This document shows positions 28,037-36,372 of a stretch of 64,000 nucleotides of DNA, in pieces. This stretch comes from Actinosynnema sp. ALI-1.44 (GTDB taxonomy: Bacteria > Actinomycetota > Actinomycetes > Mycobacteriales > Pseudonocardiaceae). The position numbers were made by a program, and so were the translations under genes. The notes beneath the pieces were generated by a model. The model was not told the origin of the DNA, did no database searches, and was given only the letters and a program-made list of their open reading frames with translations. The stretch spans positions 62,001-126,000 of the forward strand of contig NZ_MTQO01000030.1 of NCBI RefSeq assembly GCF_001984155.1. The letters run 5' to 3'. Each line of letters starts with the position of its first letter. Positions within the stretch are counted from its first letter, which is position 1.

Positions 28037-28966
28037 CTACTTCTGACCGAGTACGGCGACGACCTTCTCACCGAAGCTTTCGTGCTGCTGGGAGAAGATG
28101 ATGTCGAGCGGGATGTCGTCGCGCAACCTCACCCGCACGTCCCGGTTGTCAGCGGATGCCGGACGGCCGCCTACTGTCCGCTCGTAGTCGGCTTTGGTCC
28201 GCGAGGTCGGCTCCGGTCGGAAAGTCAGGTCGCTGCCGTCGGGCAACTTCGCGACGCACACGCCGTTCTCGGTGACTCTGGACGGCTTGAGGCCGAGGGT
28301 TTCCTTCGCGATCTGGCACAACTGCAGTGCCTGCAGAGGCTTCGCCAGGTCGTGGAAGACGTCCGGGGTCACCGTGACCGATTTCAGGTCGACGCCGCCG
28401 CCGGGGTAGACAGCCAGCCGGTCGGCGTCCTTCGTCAACTCCGGCAGCACCTTCGCCAGGTACTCCCGCAACAGCGTGGCATCAGCCGTGTCGGCCTCGG
28501 CCAGCAGGATCGGCCATTGGGGGCTGATCTCCCTGATGTTCATGGCGTCCGAGACAGGTGTCTCGACGAACACCTTTCCCGTTTTCTCGGTGACCATGGC
28601 ATCGTGGTCGGCGATCTTGTCGTTGCCGGTGAAGGTCGTACTGGACGCCTGCTTGAGCGAGAGATCGATGGCGTGCCGGCCCCGTGCGTCGGTGATCCGG
28701 CAGTTCGGTTTCCTGCCGCCGATGTCGGGCTCGAAGTGCACCAGCACCGGGTGCGGTGGGGCGGAGGGGGAACACAGCACTCGTGCCGCCGTTTCCGGTT
28801 GCACATAGCTCAATGCCAGGCCGCCGGCCATCCGTAGCGGGCGCTGCGGCACCTCCTTCACCGCGGGCGGTGCCGAGGTCGTGGTCGTCGGCGGTGGGCC
28901 GGAGGTGTTCGGCTGGGTAGTGCATCCGGTGAGCAGCACAGCCACAACGAGTAACCGACGGTACAT
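28037..28966 (-). CDS. secreted lipoprotein, unknown function
   Basis: A 309-aa protein with a type II signal peptide: MYRRLLVVAVLLTGC places the lipidated Cys at residue 15. It is followed by a Pro/Thr-rich spacer (TSGPPPTTTTSAPP). The rest is a mixed globular domain with several conserved-looking Cys, resembling the DUF3558-like lipoproteins of actinobacteria in general character, but I see no decisive motif. The ATG is chosen because GGGGGAGG lies 3 bases before it. It is anchored on the outer face of the membrane. The next gene upstream on the same strand encodes another exported protein. Confidence 0.8.
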   Translation of the reverse strand: MYRRLLVVAVLLTGCTTQPNTSGPPPTTTTSAPPAVKEVPQRPLRMAGGLALSYVQPETAARVLCSPSAPPHPVLVHFEPDIGGRKPNCRITDARGRHAIDLSLKQASSTTFTGNDKIADHDAMVTEKTGKVFVETPVSDAMNIREISPQWPILLAEADTADATLLREYLAKVLPELTKDADRLAVYPGGGVDLKSVTVTPDVFHDLAKPLQALQLCQIAKETLGLKPSRVTENGVCVAKLPDGSDLTFRPEPTSRTKADYERTVGGRPASADNRDVRVRLRDDIPLDIIFSQQHESFGEKVVAVLGQK

Positions 28967-29057
28967 CGTCCTCCCCCTGAACAACGGTTCGATGATTGTG
29001 GCACGACAGGTTTCGATGGCCTCGACCGTGTCCGCGACGGACGAACGTCACGGCGTC

Positions 29058-30386
29058 CTACGACGGTCCGGCTTTGGCGTAGAGGTGCGTGGTGGTGTAG
29101 TCGAAGGTGATCGTGAAGGGCTTGAGGAAGGCGTGGCTGAAGTTGGCGATGACGTCGAATCCGAACTGGCCGGACTGCCCGGGCCCCGGCCCCATCGATG
29201 GTGGCTCCGCGACGCCTTCGGCGCTGTGGTTGACGGCTTTGCCGATGCCGATGCGGTCGGGCTTGATCGGAAAACGTGTTCTTTCGTCATTCAGAGGGTG
29301 GTCGTAGTCCACGTCGAGGCCGGCTCGTTCGGCTATCTCCACGGTCGTGCCGACACCTCTTGGGTCGAGGCCGCCGGTGTCGAGGGTGACGATCCGTGTG
29401 TAGTCACGGAGGCTGCCCAGTGTGCACGGGAAATGGTCGCCTGCCAGCCACAGGGGGACTCGGGAGTGACCTTCCCGCCGTGCCTGGGCCTGGAACTGCC
29501 GTAGCTGGGTGTCGGTCTTGCGCCGCAGCACCAGGTTCTTGCCCGTGTAGTCCATTGTGGTCAGGAAGTGGTAGAACAGCGTGGTGCCGATCGCGCCCGC
29601 GGGACGCGTGCCGTCCGGCGGGCGTGGCATCTCGGGTGTGTTCTTGCCGGTCCACTGGATCGGAATGTTGCGGAGTTCGATGTCGCCGAGCCGGAGCGAA
29701 TCCAGCACACCCAAGTACAGGGTGACGGGGTGGCTGCCGACGTACCCGGTCAGTTCGGACACCGCGCGCAGGCCCAGTTCCTCCGCCACTTCCAGGGTCA
29801 GACCGGCGGTGGCATAGGTGTCGATGAGGAACAGCCGGGGTTTCCCGCCGTTCACCGACGCCTCGACGAACGGCAGCGGGTCGGGGGCGTACCAGGGCAA
29901 CCGTGTGCTCTGCGCACCGTGCACCTGCCATGGTGTACCGCCGACATGTGCGTACTGCTCGGCGAATGCCTCGTCACGCTTGCTGCCGGTGCTCCTCAGC
30001 AACGGTACCGCGCGGGCGAGTTGATCCTGGCGGACGAAGCACTCCGCCAGCCGCTTCTTCGAGGCGACATCATTGGGCGCCGACCCGAGGGCGCGCGACA
30101 GGTAGGTCTCGGCGTCACGGAATTTGTTGGACAGCAACGCGATGTAGCCGACCTGCGCGTTGGCGTGCGCGTCGCGGGGATCCTTGCGCAGGAGGTTGCG
30201 GTAGCCGCGGTCGGCTTCGTCGAACCGGCCCTCCTTGAACAGCTGATCGGGGTCGTGCGAGGTGGGTGGGCCGCTCGCTGCGGCGCTTCCGACAGACCCC
30301 AGCAACGGCAGAGCCGCGCCCACGCCCGCGACCATTCCCGCTCGTCGTAGAAACGCGCGTCGATCGACGTCGCCTGACTGCACCAT
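29058..30386 (-). CDS. Tat-exported TPR and aspartyl-protease-like protein
   Basis: A 442-aa protein with a twin-arginine signal (DRRAFLRRAGMVAGVGAALPL, residues 8-28), TPR repeats at about 45-140, and two retropepsin-like lobes. The first lobe has LFLIDTYATAG (D189), where the usual glycine after DT is Tyr. The second has VTLDTGG (D336), the normal triplet. One lobe has therefore a changed active-site turn, so protease activity is uncertain. The ATG follows GAGGAG at 5 bases. Twin-arginine export implies folding in the cytoplasm before secretion. The gene stands alone, divergent from the two-component system. Confidence 0.78.
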   Translation of the reverse strand: MVQSGDVDRRAFLRRAGMVAGVGAALPLLGSVGSAAASGPPTSHDPDQLFKEGRFDEADRGYRNLLRKDPRDAHANAQVGYIALLSNKFRDAETYLSRALGSAPNDVASKKRLAECFVRQDQLARAVPLLRSTGSKRDEAFAEQYAHVGGTPWQVHGAQSTRLPWYAPDPLPFVEASVNGGKPRLFLIDTYATAGLTLEVAEELGLRAVSELTGYVGSHPVTLYLGVLDSLRLGDIELRNIPIQWTGKNTPEMPRPPDGTRPAGAIGTTLFYHFLTTMDYTGKNLVLRRKTDTQLRQFQAQARREGHSRVPLWLAGDHFPCTLGSLRDYTRIVTLDTGGLDPRGVGTTVEIAERAGLDVDYDHPLNDERTRFPIKPDRIGIGKAVNHSAEGVAEPPSMGPGPGQSGQFGFDVIANFSHAFLKPFTITFDYTTTHLYAKAGPS

Positions 30387-30486
30387 GTTCGCTCCTCACA
30401 CACGAGTGGATCGGTTCCGCCACATGGTGTCCGACATCGCATGAAGGAAACCTGGCCGGAAACTGAGAAGATCGTGAAAGCGCAAG

Positions 30487-30512
30487 CCGTATCCTGGTCG
30501 TCCGGGATACGG
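30487..30512. promoter_or_regulatory. inverted repeat upstream of the two-component system
   Basis: Perfect arms CCGTATCC and GGATACGG are separated by 10 bases, 40 bases before the response-regulator start. It could be an operator for autoregulation or for the divergent exported-protein gene. Confidence 0.45.
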
Positions 30513-30551
30513 TCTGGTTGACGCTGTTCCGTCGACCCCAATGGACAGAAG

Positions 30552-31235
30552 ATGCGCGTGCTTGTGGTGGACGACGACCCCGATGTGCGGGAGAGCCTGC
30601 GGCACAGCCTGGAGTTCGAGGGCTACGCGGTCGTCACGGCCGGAGACGGTGAGCAGGCGCTCCACCGGATCCGTTCCGTCGAGGACGACGCGCGGATCGA
30701 CCTCGCGATCGTGGATGTGATGATGCCGGGCATCGACGGCCTCGAAGTCTGCCGGCGGCTGCGTGCCGACGGGGTCCTGATGCCGGTGCTCATGCTGACC
30801 GCGCGGCACGGGCTGGGGGACCGGGTCACCGGACTGGACGCGGGCGCGGACGACTACCTGGTCAAACCGTTCGCCCTCGAGGAACTGCTCGCGCGGCTGC
30901 GGGCCCTGCTCAAACAGAACCGGGGGCACACGCGGTCCGACGCGCTCCGGTTCGCCGATGTCGAACTGAACACAGCGTCCCGCGAGGTGACCCGAGCCGG
31001 TTACCCGATCGCGCTGACGCCGACGGAGTTCGACCTTCTACGCCTGTTCCTCACCACCCCTGAGCGGGTGCTGACCAGGGCGTACCTGCAACAGCGGATC
31101 TGGGGACACGACCCGGGCACGAACAACCTGGACGTCTACATCGGTCACCTGCGCCGCAAGACCGAGGCGCGGGGCACGGACCGGCTGCTGCACACCGTCC
31201 GGGGTGTCGGTTTCGTCCTGCGTGCGCAACCATGA
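30552..31235 (+). CDS. OmpR/PhoB-type response regulator (MprA-like)
   Basis: A 227-aa regulator. The receiver domain carries the acidic pocket VDDDP, the phosphorylation site D55 (IVDVMMPG) and K105 (LVKPF). The C-terminal winged helix (ALTPTEFDLLRLFL to HTVRGVGFVLR) binds DNA. It is the partner of the sensor kinase that follows, whose ATG overlaps the stop by four bases. The pair resembles the actinobacterial MprAB envelope-stress systems; the signal cannot be read from sequence. Confidence 0.92.
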   Translation: MRVLVVDDDPDVRESLRHSLEFEGYAVVTAGDGEQALHRIRSVEDDARIDLAIVDVMMPGIDGLEVCRRLRADGVLMPVLMLTARHGLGDRVTGLDAGADDYLVKPFALEELLARLRALLKQNRGHTRSDALRFADVELNTASREVTRAGYPIALTPTEFDLLRLFLTTPERVLTRAYLQQRIWGHDPGTNNLDVYIGHLRRKTEARGTDRLLHTVRGVGFVLRAQP

Positions 31236-32632
31236 CCCGCCGCCGTTCGGAGCGGAAACTTCTGCTGCGGGACCGGATCGGCATCATCACCGCCTGCGTC
31301 GTCGCCGTCGCGATCGTCGGTGTCGCCGCCGTCACGTGGTTGGTGACCCGGCAGAACCTGCGGGACCAACTGGACCAGACCCTGCTCGACAAGCCGATCC
31401 CCGCGGTCAGCCTGATGAACAAGGCCGCCGATCGGCCCACCTCGCTCGATGTGGCGTCGTTGATCTGCAAACCCCCTGCACAGCAACAACCTTTGCAGCA
31501 GTTTCTCGAAGGCATCCAAGTGCTGCGCGCCGACGGCAGCACCTGCGCCCCCGACGGTGTGGACAAGGTGACCACCACCCTGACCGACCACGCCGTCACC
31601 ACGCAGACCGTGCGGAACGGCGAGACCTGGTCGGGTGTGCCGGTACGGGTGGCGTTGCGCCCGGTCGGCAACGGTGACGTGATAGCCATCAGTCGCGCTC
31701 TCGCACCGATCGACGACGTCCTGACGACTCTGGGCAGCGTCCTGATCGTGATGTGCCTGGTCGGGGCGTGCACCGCTGGCGCGGCCGGGTTGTTGCTGGC
31801 ACGTCGCGCACTCGCCCCGATGCGCCAGTTGACCACCACAGCCGAACACATCGCCCGCACCGAGGACCTGGACACCTCGGTGGAAGTCGCCGGCGGCGAC
31901 GAAATCGGCCGACTCGGCAGCGCGTTCTCAGCGATGACCACAGCACTGCGGGATTCCCGGCGTCGACAACAGGAACTCGTCACCAACGCGGCCCACGAGC
32001 TGAGCACTCCGCTCACCAGCCTGCGGACCAACGTCGATTTGCTGGTCCGCAGTGAACACACCAGGCGCGCCATTCCGGCCGGCACACGAGCCACGATCCT
32101 CGACCGCATCCAGGCACAGACCGCGGAGTTCGGCACGCTCGTCGCCGAACTGGTCGAACTCGCCAGAGACAATCACGATCTGGCACATGACGACGTGGCC
32201 ATCACGACCGTGATCGAACGAGCCGTGCACCGCGCCACCAGCCGGGCACCCGACCACATCTTCGACCTCGACATCCACGCGGACACCGTCCACTGGGCCA
32301 CCGTCGGTGACGCGGCAGCCCTGGAGACAGCCGTTCTGAACCTGCTCGACAACGCGGTCAAGTTCTCCCCACCCCACTCGACCATCGCAGTCCGCACCGG
32401 AACGCACTGGCTCACCATCACCGACCAGGGCCCGGGAATCCCGCAAGAACATCGTCAGCACGTGTTCGACCGGTTCTGGCGCGCCCCCGCCGCCCGCGCT
32501 CTACCGGGTTCCGGGCTCGGCCTCGCCATCGTGGCCAACACCATCACCGCACACGGCGGCACCGTCCAGTTCGTCGACCCACCTCCGGGGTGGGGAGCAT
32601 GCGTGAGAATCGACCTCCCACCACGTCCGTGA
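31232..32632 (+). CDS. sensor histidine kinase (MprB-like)
   Basis: A 466-aa membrane kinase. Transmembrane helices at about 17-37 and 165-190 enclose an extracellular domain of about 125 residues. A HAMP domain (RRALAPMRQLTTTAEHIA) leads to the phosphoacceptor H255 in NAAHELSTPLTSLRTN. The ATPase domain has LLDNAVKFSPPHS (N box), DQGPGIP (G1) and GSGLGLAIV (G2). All catalytic residues are present. Translation is coupled to the response regulator. The sensor domain has two Cys (near residues 79 and 105) that could form a disulfide. Confidence 0.92.
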   Translation: MTRRRSERKLLLRDRIGIITACVVAVAIVGVAAVTWLVTRQNLRDQLDQTLLDKPIPAVSLMNKAADRPTSLDVASLICKPPAQQQPLQQFLEGIQVLRADGSTCAPDGVDKVTTTLTDHAVTTQTVRNGETWSGVPVRVALRPVGNGDVIAISRALAPIDDVLTTLGSVLIVMCLVGACTAGAAGLLLARRALAPMRQLTTTAEHIARTEDLDTSVEVAGGDEIGRLGSAFSAMTTALRDSRRRQQELVTNAAHELSTPLTSLRTNVDLLVRSEHTRRAIPAGTRATILDRIQAQTAEFGTLVAELVELARDNHDLAHDDVAITTVIERAVHRATSRAPDHIFDLDIHADTVHWATVGDAAALETAVLNLLDNAVKFSPPHSTIAVRTGTHWLTITDQGPGIPQEHRQHVFDRFWRAPAARALPGSGLGLAIVANTITAHGGTVQFVDPPPGWGACVRIDLPPRP

Positions 32633-32678
32633 GCGGGCGCCGGTTCAGGTGCGCCAAGACGGTTTCCTCCGCGCTCCG

Positions 32679-33113
32679 CTACGCCGCGAGGGAGCCGAGC
32701 TGCCGCAGCTGGGTGAGAACGTCGACGACGCCCCAGATCTCGGCGACCCGCCCTCCTGCGAACCGGATGATGAAGATCTCGCTGTAGGCAACGGTTTTCC
32801 CGGTAGCCGGAAGACCGCGGTACTCGCCTTGGTGGGTGCCGGTGACGGTGTTGCGGCAGACGACCTTGTCCCCGACCGCGAGCACGTCCTCGGCCGTGAC
32901 CCGCAGATCAGGGAACGCGCGAAGCAGCACAGTCCACACTTGCCTGAGCGCCTGAGCGCCCGTCGTCTCCATCGGCACCGGTGCGTGGAACACCACATCC
33001 GGTTCGACGACCTCGTCGATCATGGAGGCGATGACCTCCATGCTGCCGGAGTTGGTCGCCTCGTGAAAACGGGCGAACGCGGCCCGGTTGCGTGCTGTCT
33101 CGGCGATGGACAT
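32679..33113 (-). CDS. SnoaL-like / NTF2-fold ester-cyclase-type protein
   Basis: A 144-aa protein of the NTF2-like fold, closest in pattern to SnoaL-like ester cyclases: ARFHEATNSGSMEV, DVVFHAP, LLRAFPDLRVTAEDV, VTGTHQGEYRGLPATGK and the aromatic FIIRFAGGRVAEIWG. The family includes polyketide cyclases and many small hydrolases or binding proteins of unknown role. The start ATG follows GGGAGAGA at about 4 bases. It lies downstream of an AhpD-like gene on the same strand and converges with the histidine kinase. Confidence 0.78.
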   Translation of the reverse strand: MSIAETARNRAAFARFHEATNSGSMEVIASMIDEVVEPDVVFHAPVPMETTGAQALRQVWTVLLRAFPDLRVTAEDVLAVGDKVVCRNTVTGTHQGEYRGLPATGKTVAYSEIFIIRFAGGRVAEIWGVVDVLTQLRQLGSLAA

Positions 33114-33202
33114 GATTCTCTCCCAAGGGTGTTCGGTCGCGAACGGATGATGTGGGCCGGACCCGCGCCTGGTGGCACGAAGCCCGGCTCGTCGAACGGT
33201 GA

Positions 33203-33673
33203 CTAGGCGATCTGACCAACTCGATAGTCGCCCGCGGGGTTCTGGACGATGGCGTTCACCCGGTTGAAGGCGTTGATCAGCGCGATCACCGCCACCAGTG
33301 CGGCGAGCTGGTCCTCGTCGTAGTGCTTGGCGGCGTTCGACCACGCCTCATCGGTGACACTGCCGCCGTCCGCCATCCGGCAGGCCTGCTCGGTCAGCTC
33401 CAGCGCCGCGCGCTCGGCCTCGGTGAACACCGTCGCCTCACGCCACGCCGCGACCAAGTTGATCCGCACAGCCGACTCGCCCGCCGCGGCGGCCTCCTTG
33501 GTGTGGATGTCCAGGCACACAGCGCAACCGTTGATCTGGCTCGCGCGCATCCGCACCAGTTCCTGGGTCGCGACCGGCAGCGGTGAGTCGACCAGCGCCC
33601 TTCCGGCCGAGATGATGGTCTTCATGAACTTTCCCCCGACGGGGTTGCCGAAGTAGTCGAGCCGGGCGTCCAT
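33203..33673 (-). CDS. carboxymuconolactone decarboxylase/AhpD-like protein
   Basis: A 156-aa alpha-helical protein with the AhpD-type redox motif CAVCLDIHTKEA (Cys-x2-Cys-x3-His) in the middle. These proteins reduce peroxides with the thiol pair or act as decarboxylases; the CxxC/His version points to alkylhydroperoxidase-like activity. Length and hexamer-forming helices are typical. It precedes the SnoaL-like gene by about 90 bases. A second member of the family occurs at 56900. Confidence 0.88.
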   Translation of the reverse strand: MDARLDYFGNPVGGKFMKTIISAGRALVDSPLPVATQELVRMRASQINGCAVCLDIHTKEAAAAGESAVRINLVAAWREATVFTEAERAALELTEQACRMADGGSVTDEAWSNAAKHYDEDQLAALVAVIALINAFNRVNAIVQNPAGDYRVGQIA

Positions 33674-33744
33674 ACGAGCTCCTTGGTCGTAGCGGGTGTA
33701 CTGCCCAACCGACGATGCAGCCCCGCGAAATGTGAGCTCACCCG

Positions 33745-33960
33745 GGCGCCAAGGACCCCAGCACCTTCATCGCCCCGCTGCTGGCCGAGATGCGCACGCC
33801 GCACGGCAAGCTCAACCTCAGCCTGGGCCTGTGGGTGCAGGACTTGGGCCCGGACGGCACCATCGTCCACCACAACGGCGGCGCCCCGGGTGGCTACGGT
33901 GCGCTGATGATCAGCACGCCCGACGGCAGCAAGACCCTGACGGCCACGCTGACCACGCCG
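33745..33960 (+). pseudogene. C-terminal relic of a beta-lactamase-like serine hydrolase
   Basis: About 70 codons read as the end of a class C-like serine hydrolase: IAPLLAEMRTPHGK, LGLWVQDLGPDGTIVHHNGGAPGGYG and STPDGSKTL. The HNGGAPGG stretch stands where the third active-site motif (HxG) lies. No upstream part with SxxK or YxN remains. It faces a second, different relic of the same superfamily on the other strand. Confidence 0.6.
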
Positions 33961-34148
33961 GGCCGAGCAGGCACCACCGGTCGACGATCCCGCACAGAGC
34001 GGAGCCGACCAAGGGGGATGCCTGCTCGGCCTTGCCGCGTGTCGTGTCGGTAAGCCTTTGACGCGCTGGCGATGCGGGCTCACAACGGTTGGCCTCATGA
34101 TCCCGGGTTGCAGTAAACGTATGACCTGCGCAGCCCGCGTCGGTGATG

Positions 34149-34725
34149 TCAGCTTGCCGGGGTGCCGCACAACGCGGAGTCGATGACGTGGTTTCGTGTT
34201 GTCGTGCCTTCGGCTATGGCGAAGGTGTTGGTGACCATCGCCGCATGCCTGCCGTCGTCGGTCACGAGAGTCGCGCCTGAGTGACCGGTCGCGGAGTCGC
34301 CGAGGTTCCCCCAGGCCCGCGCGCCGCAGGACAGGTCGAGACGCACCAGCCCGAGACCGTAACCCATGGTGGGGGCACCAGGAATCGGCACTGCGGTACG
34401 CATCTGGGCCAGTGCCGCGGGCGACATCAGCTTGCCGTCGGCCAGCGCCCGCTGGAAGGCGACCAGGTCCAGTTCGGTTGACGCCATGGCTCCGGCTGTC
34501 GCGAACTGGGACAGTTCCCAAGCGGTGGTCCGCTCGGTCCAGAAGAAGAACGGGCCGGTCCGGATACCGATGTAGCCGGGCAGATAAGGCGTGTCCAGCT
34601 TTCGGTCACCGGGACGGGGATACGTGGTCCTGGTCAGGCCGAGCGGTTCGATGATCCGGCTGGTGATCGCGTCCCCGGCGGGCATTCCGGTGATCTGCAC
34701 GCCAATCCCGCCTTTACCACCATTG
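34149..34725 (-). pseudogene. C-terminal two thirds of a beta-lactamase-like serine hydrolase
   Basis: The frame starts abruptly at VQITGMPAGDAITSRIIEPLG, which in intact proteins follows the YSNxNY motif, and runs through TRTTYPRPGDRKL, the ATAGAMASTELDLVAF segment and GHSGATLVTDDGR (the HxG motif) to a normal stop. The 5' part with the SxxK serine is missing. The break lies right beside the promoter of the TetR gene at 34761, so a deletion that joined the two is likely. Confidence 0.7.
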
Positions 34726-34760
34726 TGGCCCATGCGGTCCAGAACTAGTACTGTGGGTGC

Positions 34761-35357
34761 ATGCCCCGACCTCGTGAGTTCGACGAAGATCGCGTGGTCC
34801 TCGCTATCCGCGACGAGTTCTGGGACAAGGGCTACGCGGCGACGTCGATGGATGACCTGCTGCGCGTGAGTGGGCTGGGCAAAGGCAGCCTCTACGGGGC
34901 GTTCGGGGACAAACGCAACCTGTTCCTGCGGGTGCTGCGCGACTATGACGACGCGAACCTGCTGATGCTGCGCGAGCGTCTGCTGTCCGCGGCGCGGGGG
35001 ATCGACCTGGTCCGTGAGTTCGTGCTCGGCCCGACCGACGACCCGACCGGAGCAACCGCGCGTCGAGGTTGCTTGCTGGCCAACAGCAACGCCGAGCTGG
35101 CCACCAGCACTCCGGACGTGGCCGCCGAGGCCCGCCGCAGCTACGACGCGATCACCACCATCCTCACCGCAGCACTGAAGCGCGCCCAGCGCGAAGGGGA
35201 CCTCGACCCCGACGCCGATGCCACCGAGACCGCCCGCGCTGTCCTCGCTGCCCAACTCGGCCTCATCGCGCTCGGGCGCACCGGCATGGACATCGACGTG
35301 CTCATCACGGTGGCCCAATCCGCCTTGGCGCGGTTACTGCCCACCTCAACGCACTAG
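34761..35357 (+). CDS. TetR/AcrR-family regulator, paired with SDR
   Basis: A 198-aa repressor. The DNA-binding helices are residues 8-55 (AIRDEFWDKGYAATSMDDLLRVSG, GSLYGAFGDKRNLF), followed by a helical ligand domain with RRGCLLANSNAEL, a signature of the TetR_C subgroup that regulates oxidoreductases. It lies 124 bases before an SDR gene that carries a perfect operator over its promoter, so that gene is the likely target. A similar TetR/SDR pair occurs at 50811-52278. Confidence 0.9.
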   Translation: MPRPREFDEDRVVLAIRDEFWDKGYAATSMDDLLRVSGLGKGSLYGAFGDKRNLFLRVLRDYDDANLLMLRERLLSAARGIDLVREFVLGPTDDPTGATARRGCLLANSNAELATSTPDVAAEARRSYDAITTILTAALKRAQREGDLDPDADATETARAVLAAQLGLIALGRTGMDIDVLITVAQSALARLLPTSTH

Positions 35358-35416
35358 CACACCTCACCGGCCAGTTGCGCCCTGCAACTCTGCCGGGAGC
35401 CGCGTGTCGAAAGTTC

Positions 35417-35445
35417 TTGACTGTCCGGTCCAGATCGGGCAAGGT
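35417..35445 (+). promoter_or_regulatory. promoter of the SDR gene
   Basis: TTGACT is followed after 17 bases by CAAGGT, a reasonable -35/-10 pair for the main actinobacterial sigma factor. The -10 end runs into the operator described next. Confidence 0.55.
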
Positions 35446-35469
35446 TATGGACGTAACAGTCCATAACCT
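35442..35469. promoter_or_regulatory. 28-bp operator with perfect 11-bp arms
   Basis: Arms AGGTTATGGAC and GTCCATAACCT flank six bases. The site overlaps the -10 element and ends 12 bases before the SDR start, which fits a TetR dimer site. The upstream TetR regulator is the natural candidate to bind it. Confidence 0.75.
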
Positions 35470-35481
35470 GAAGGGGGCGGC

Positions 35482-36216
35482 ATGGCCGTCTTGGCAGACA
35501 AGGTCGCCGTGGTCACCGGGGCCAGCACCGGCATCGGGTTCGCGACCGCACGCGCGTTCCGCGCCGAGGGTGCCAGGGTGTTCATCACCGGTCGCCGCAA
35601 GGACGCGCTCGACGCCGCGGTCGCCGAGCTTGGACCCGACGTGACCGGCGTGGTCTGCGACGCTTCGGTGCCCGCGGAGCTCGACGCGTTCTACAGGACC
35701 GTGCACGACCAGGCCGGACGCATTGACGTGCTGGTCGCAAACGCCGGCGTCGGCACCGCAGCTCCGTTCGGCGAGGTGACGGAGGATCTGATTGACTCAG
35801 TGTTCGCCACCAACGTCAAGGGAACGATCTTCACCCTGCAGCAAGCGCTGCCCCTGCTCAGCACGAACGCCTCGGTGATCCTGACGGGTTCGACCGCCGC
35901 GACACGGCCCAACCAGGGACTCGAGGTCTACGCGGCGTCGAAGGCCGCGGTCCGCAGCCTCGCCCGTGGTTGGGCCCTCAGCTCGCGCGTGCACGGCTTT
36001 CGGGTCAACGTCGTGTCCCCGGGCGGTACACGCACTCCCGGTCTGCTCGAGCTGGTCACGCCCGAGATGCTCAAGCAGGCCGAAGGCGTCGTCCCCCTTG
36101 GGCGGCTCGCCGAGCCCGAGGAGATCGCCGCTGTGACGACGTTCCTTGCCTCGGACGCGTCGAGTTACATCAACGGTGCCGAGTTCTTCGCAGACGGTGG
36201 ATACGCGCAGGTGTGA
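35482..36216 (+). CDS. short-chain dehydrogenase/reductase
   Basis: A 244-aa NAD(P)-dependent oxidoreductase of the classical SDR family. The cofactor motif TGASTGIG is at residues about 13-20, NAG in VANAGVG near 88, the catalytic Ser in LTGSTAA near 138, and YAASK near 151-155. FFADGGYAQV at the end is the usual C-terminal turn. Its substrate is unknown. A purine-rich ribosome site (GAAGGGGGCGG) precedes the ATG. Expression is expected to be held off by TetR at the overlapping operator. It is a paralogue of the SDR at 51544. Confidence 0.92.
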   Translation: MAVLADKVAVVTGASTGIGFATARAFRAEGARVFITGRRKDALDAAVAELGPDVTGVVCDASVPAELDAFYRTVHDQAGRIDVLVANAGVGTAAPFGEVTEDLIDSVFATNVKGTIFTLQQALPLLSTNASVILTGSTAATRPNQGLEVYAASKAAVRSLARGWALSSRVHGFRVNVVSPGGTRTPGLLELVTPEMLKQAEGVVPLGRLAEPEEIAAVTTFLASDASSYINGAEFFADGGYAQV

Positions 36217-36372
36217 ATGTTCTCGTAGGCGCTGCACTGCTCGCGCGTGACGCGCCGCGCGCCATATCTCACCAACCACGTTGCCCGAAGGCGCCGGACC
36301 GGTCCACCTGGTAACGGCGCACGACGTCCCCTCGATAGCCGGTTGCGAACAAACCTGGCCGCAGGGGGGCAA

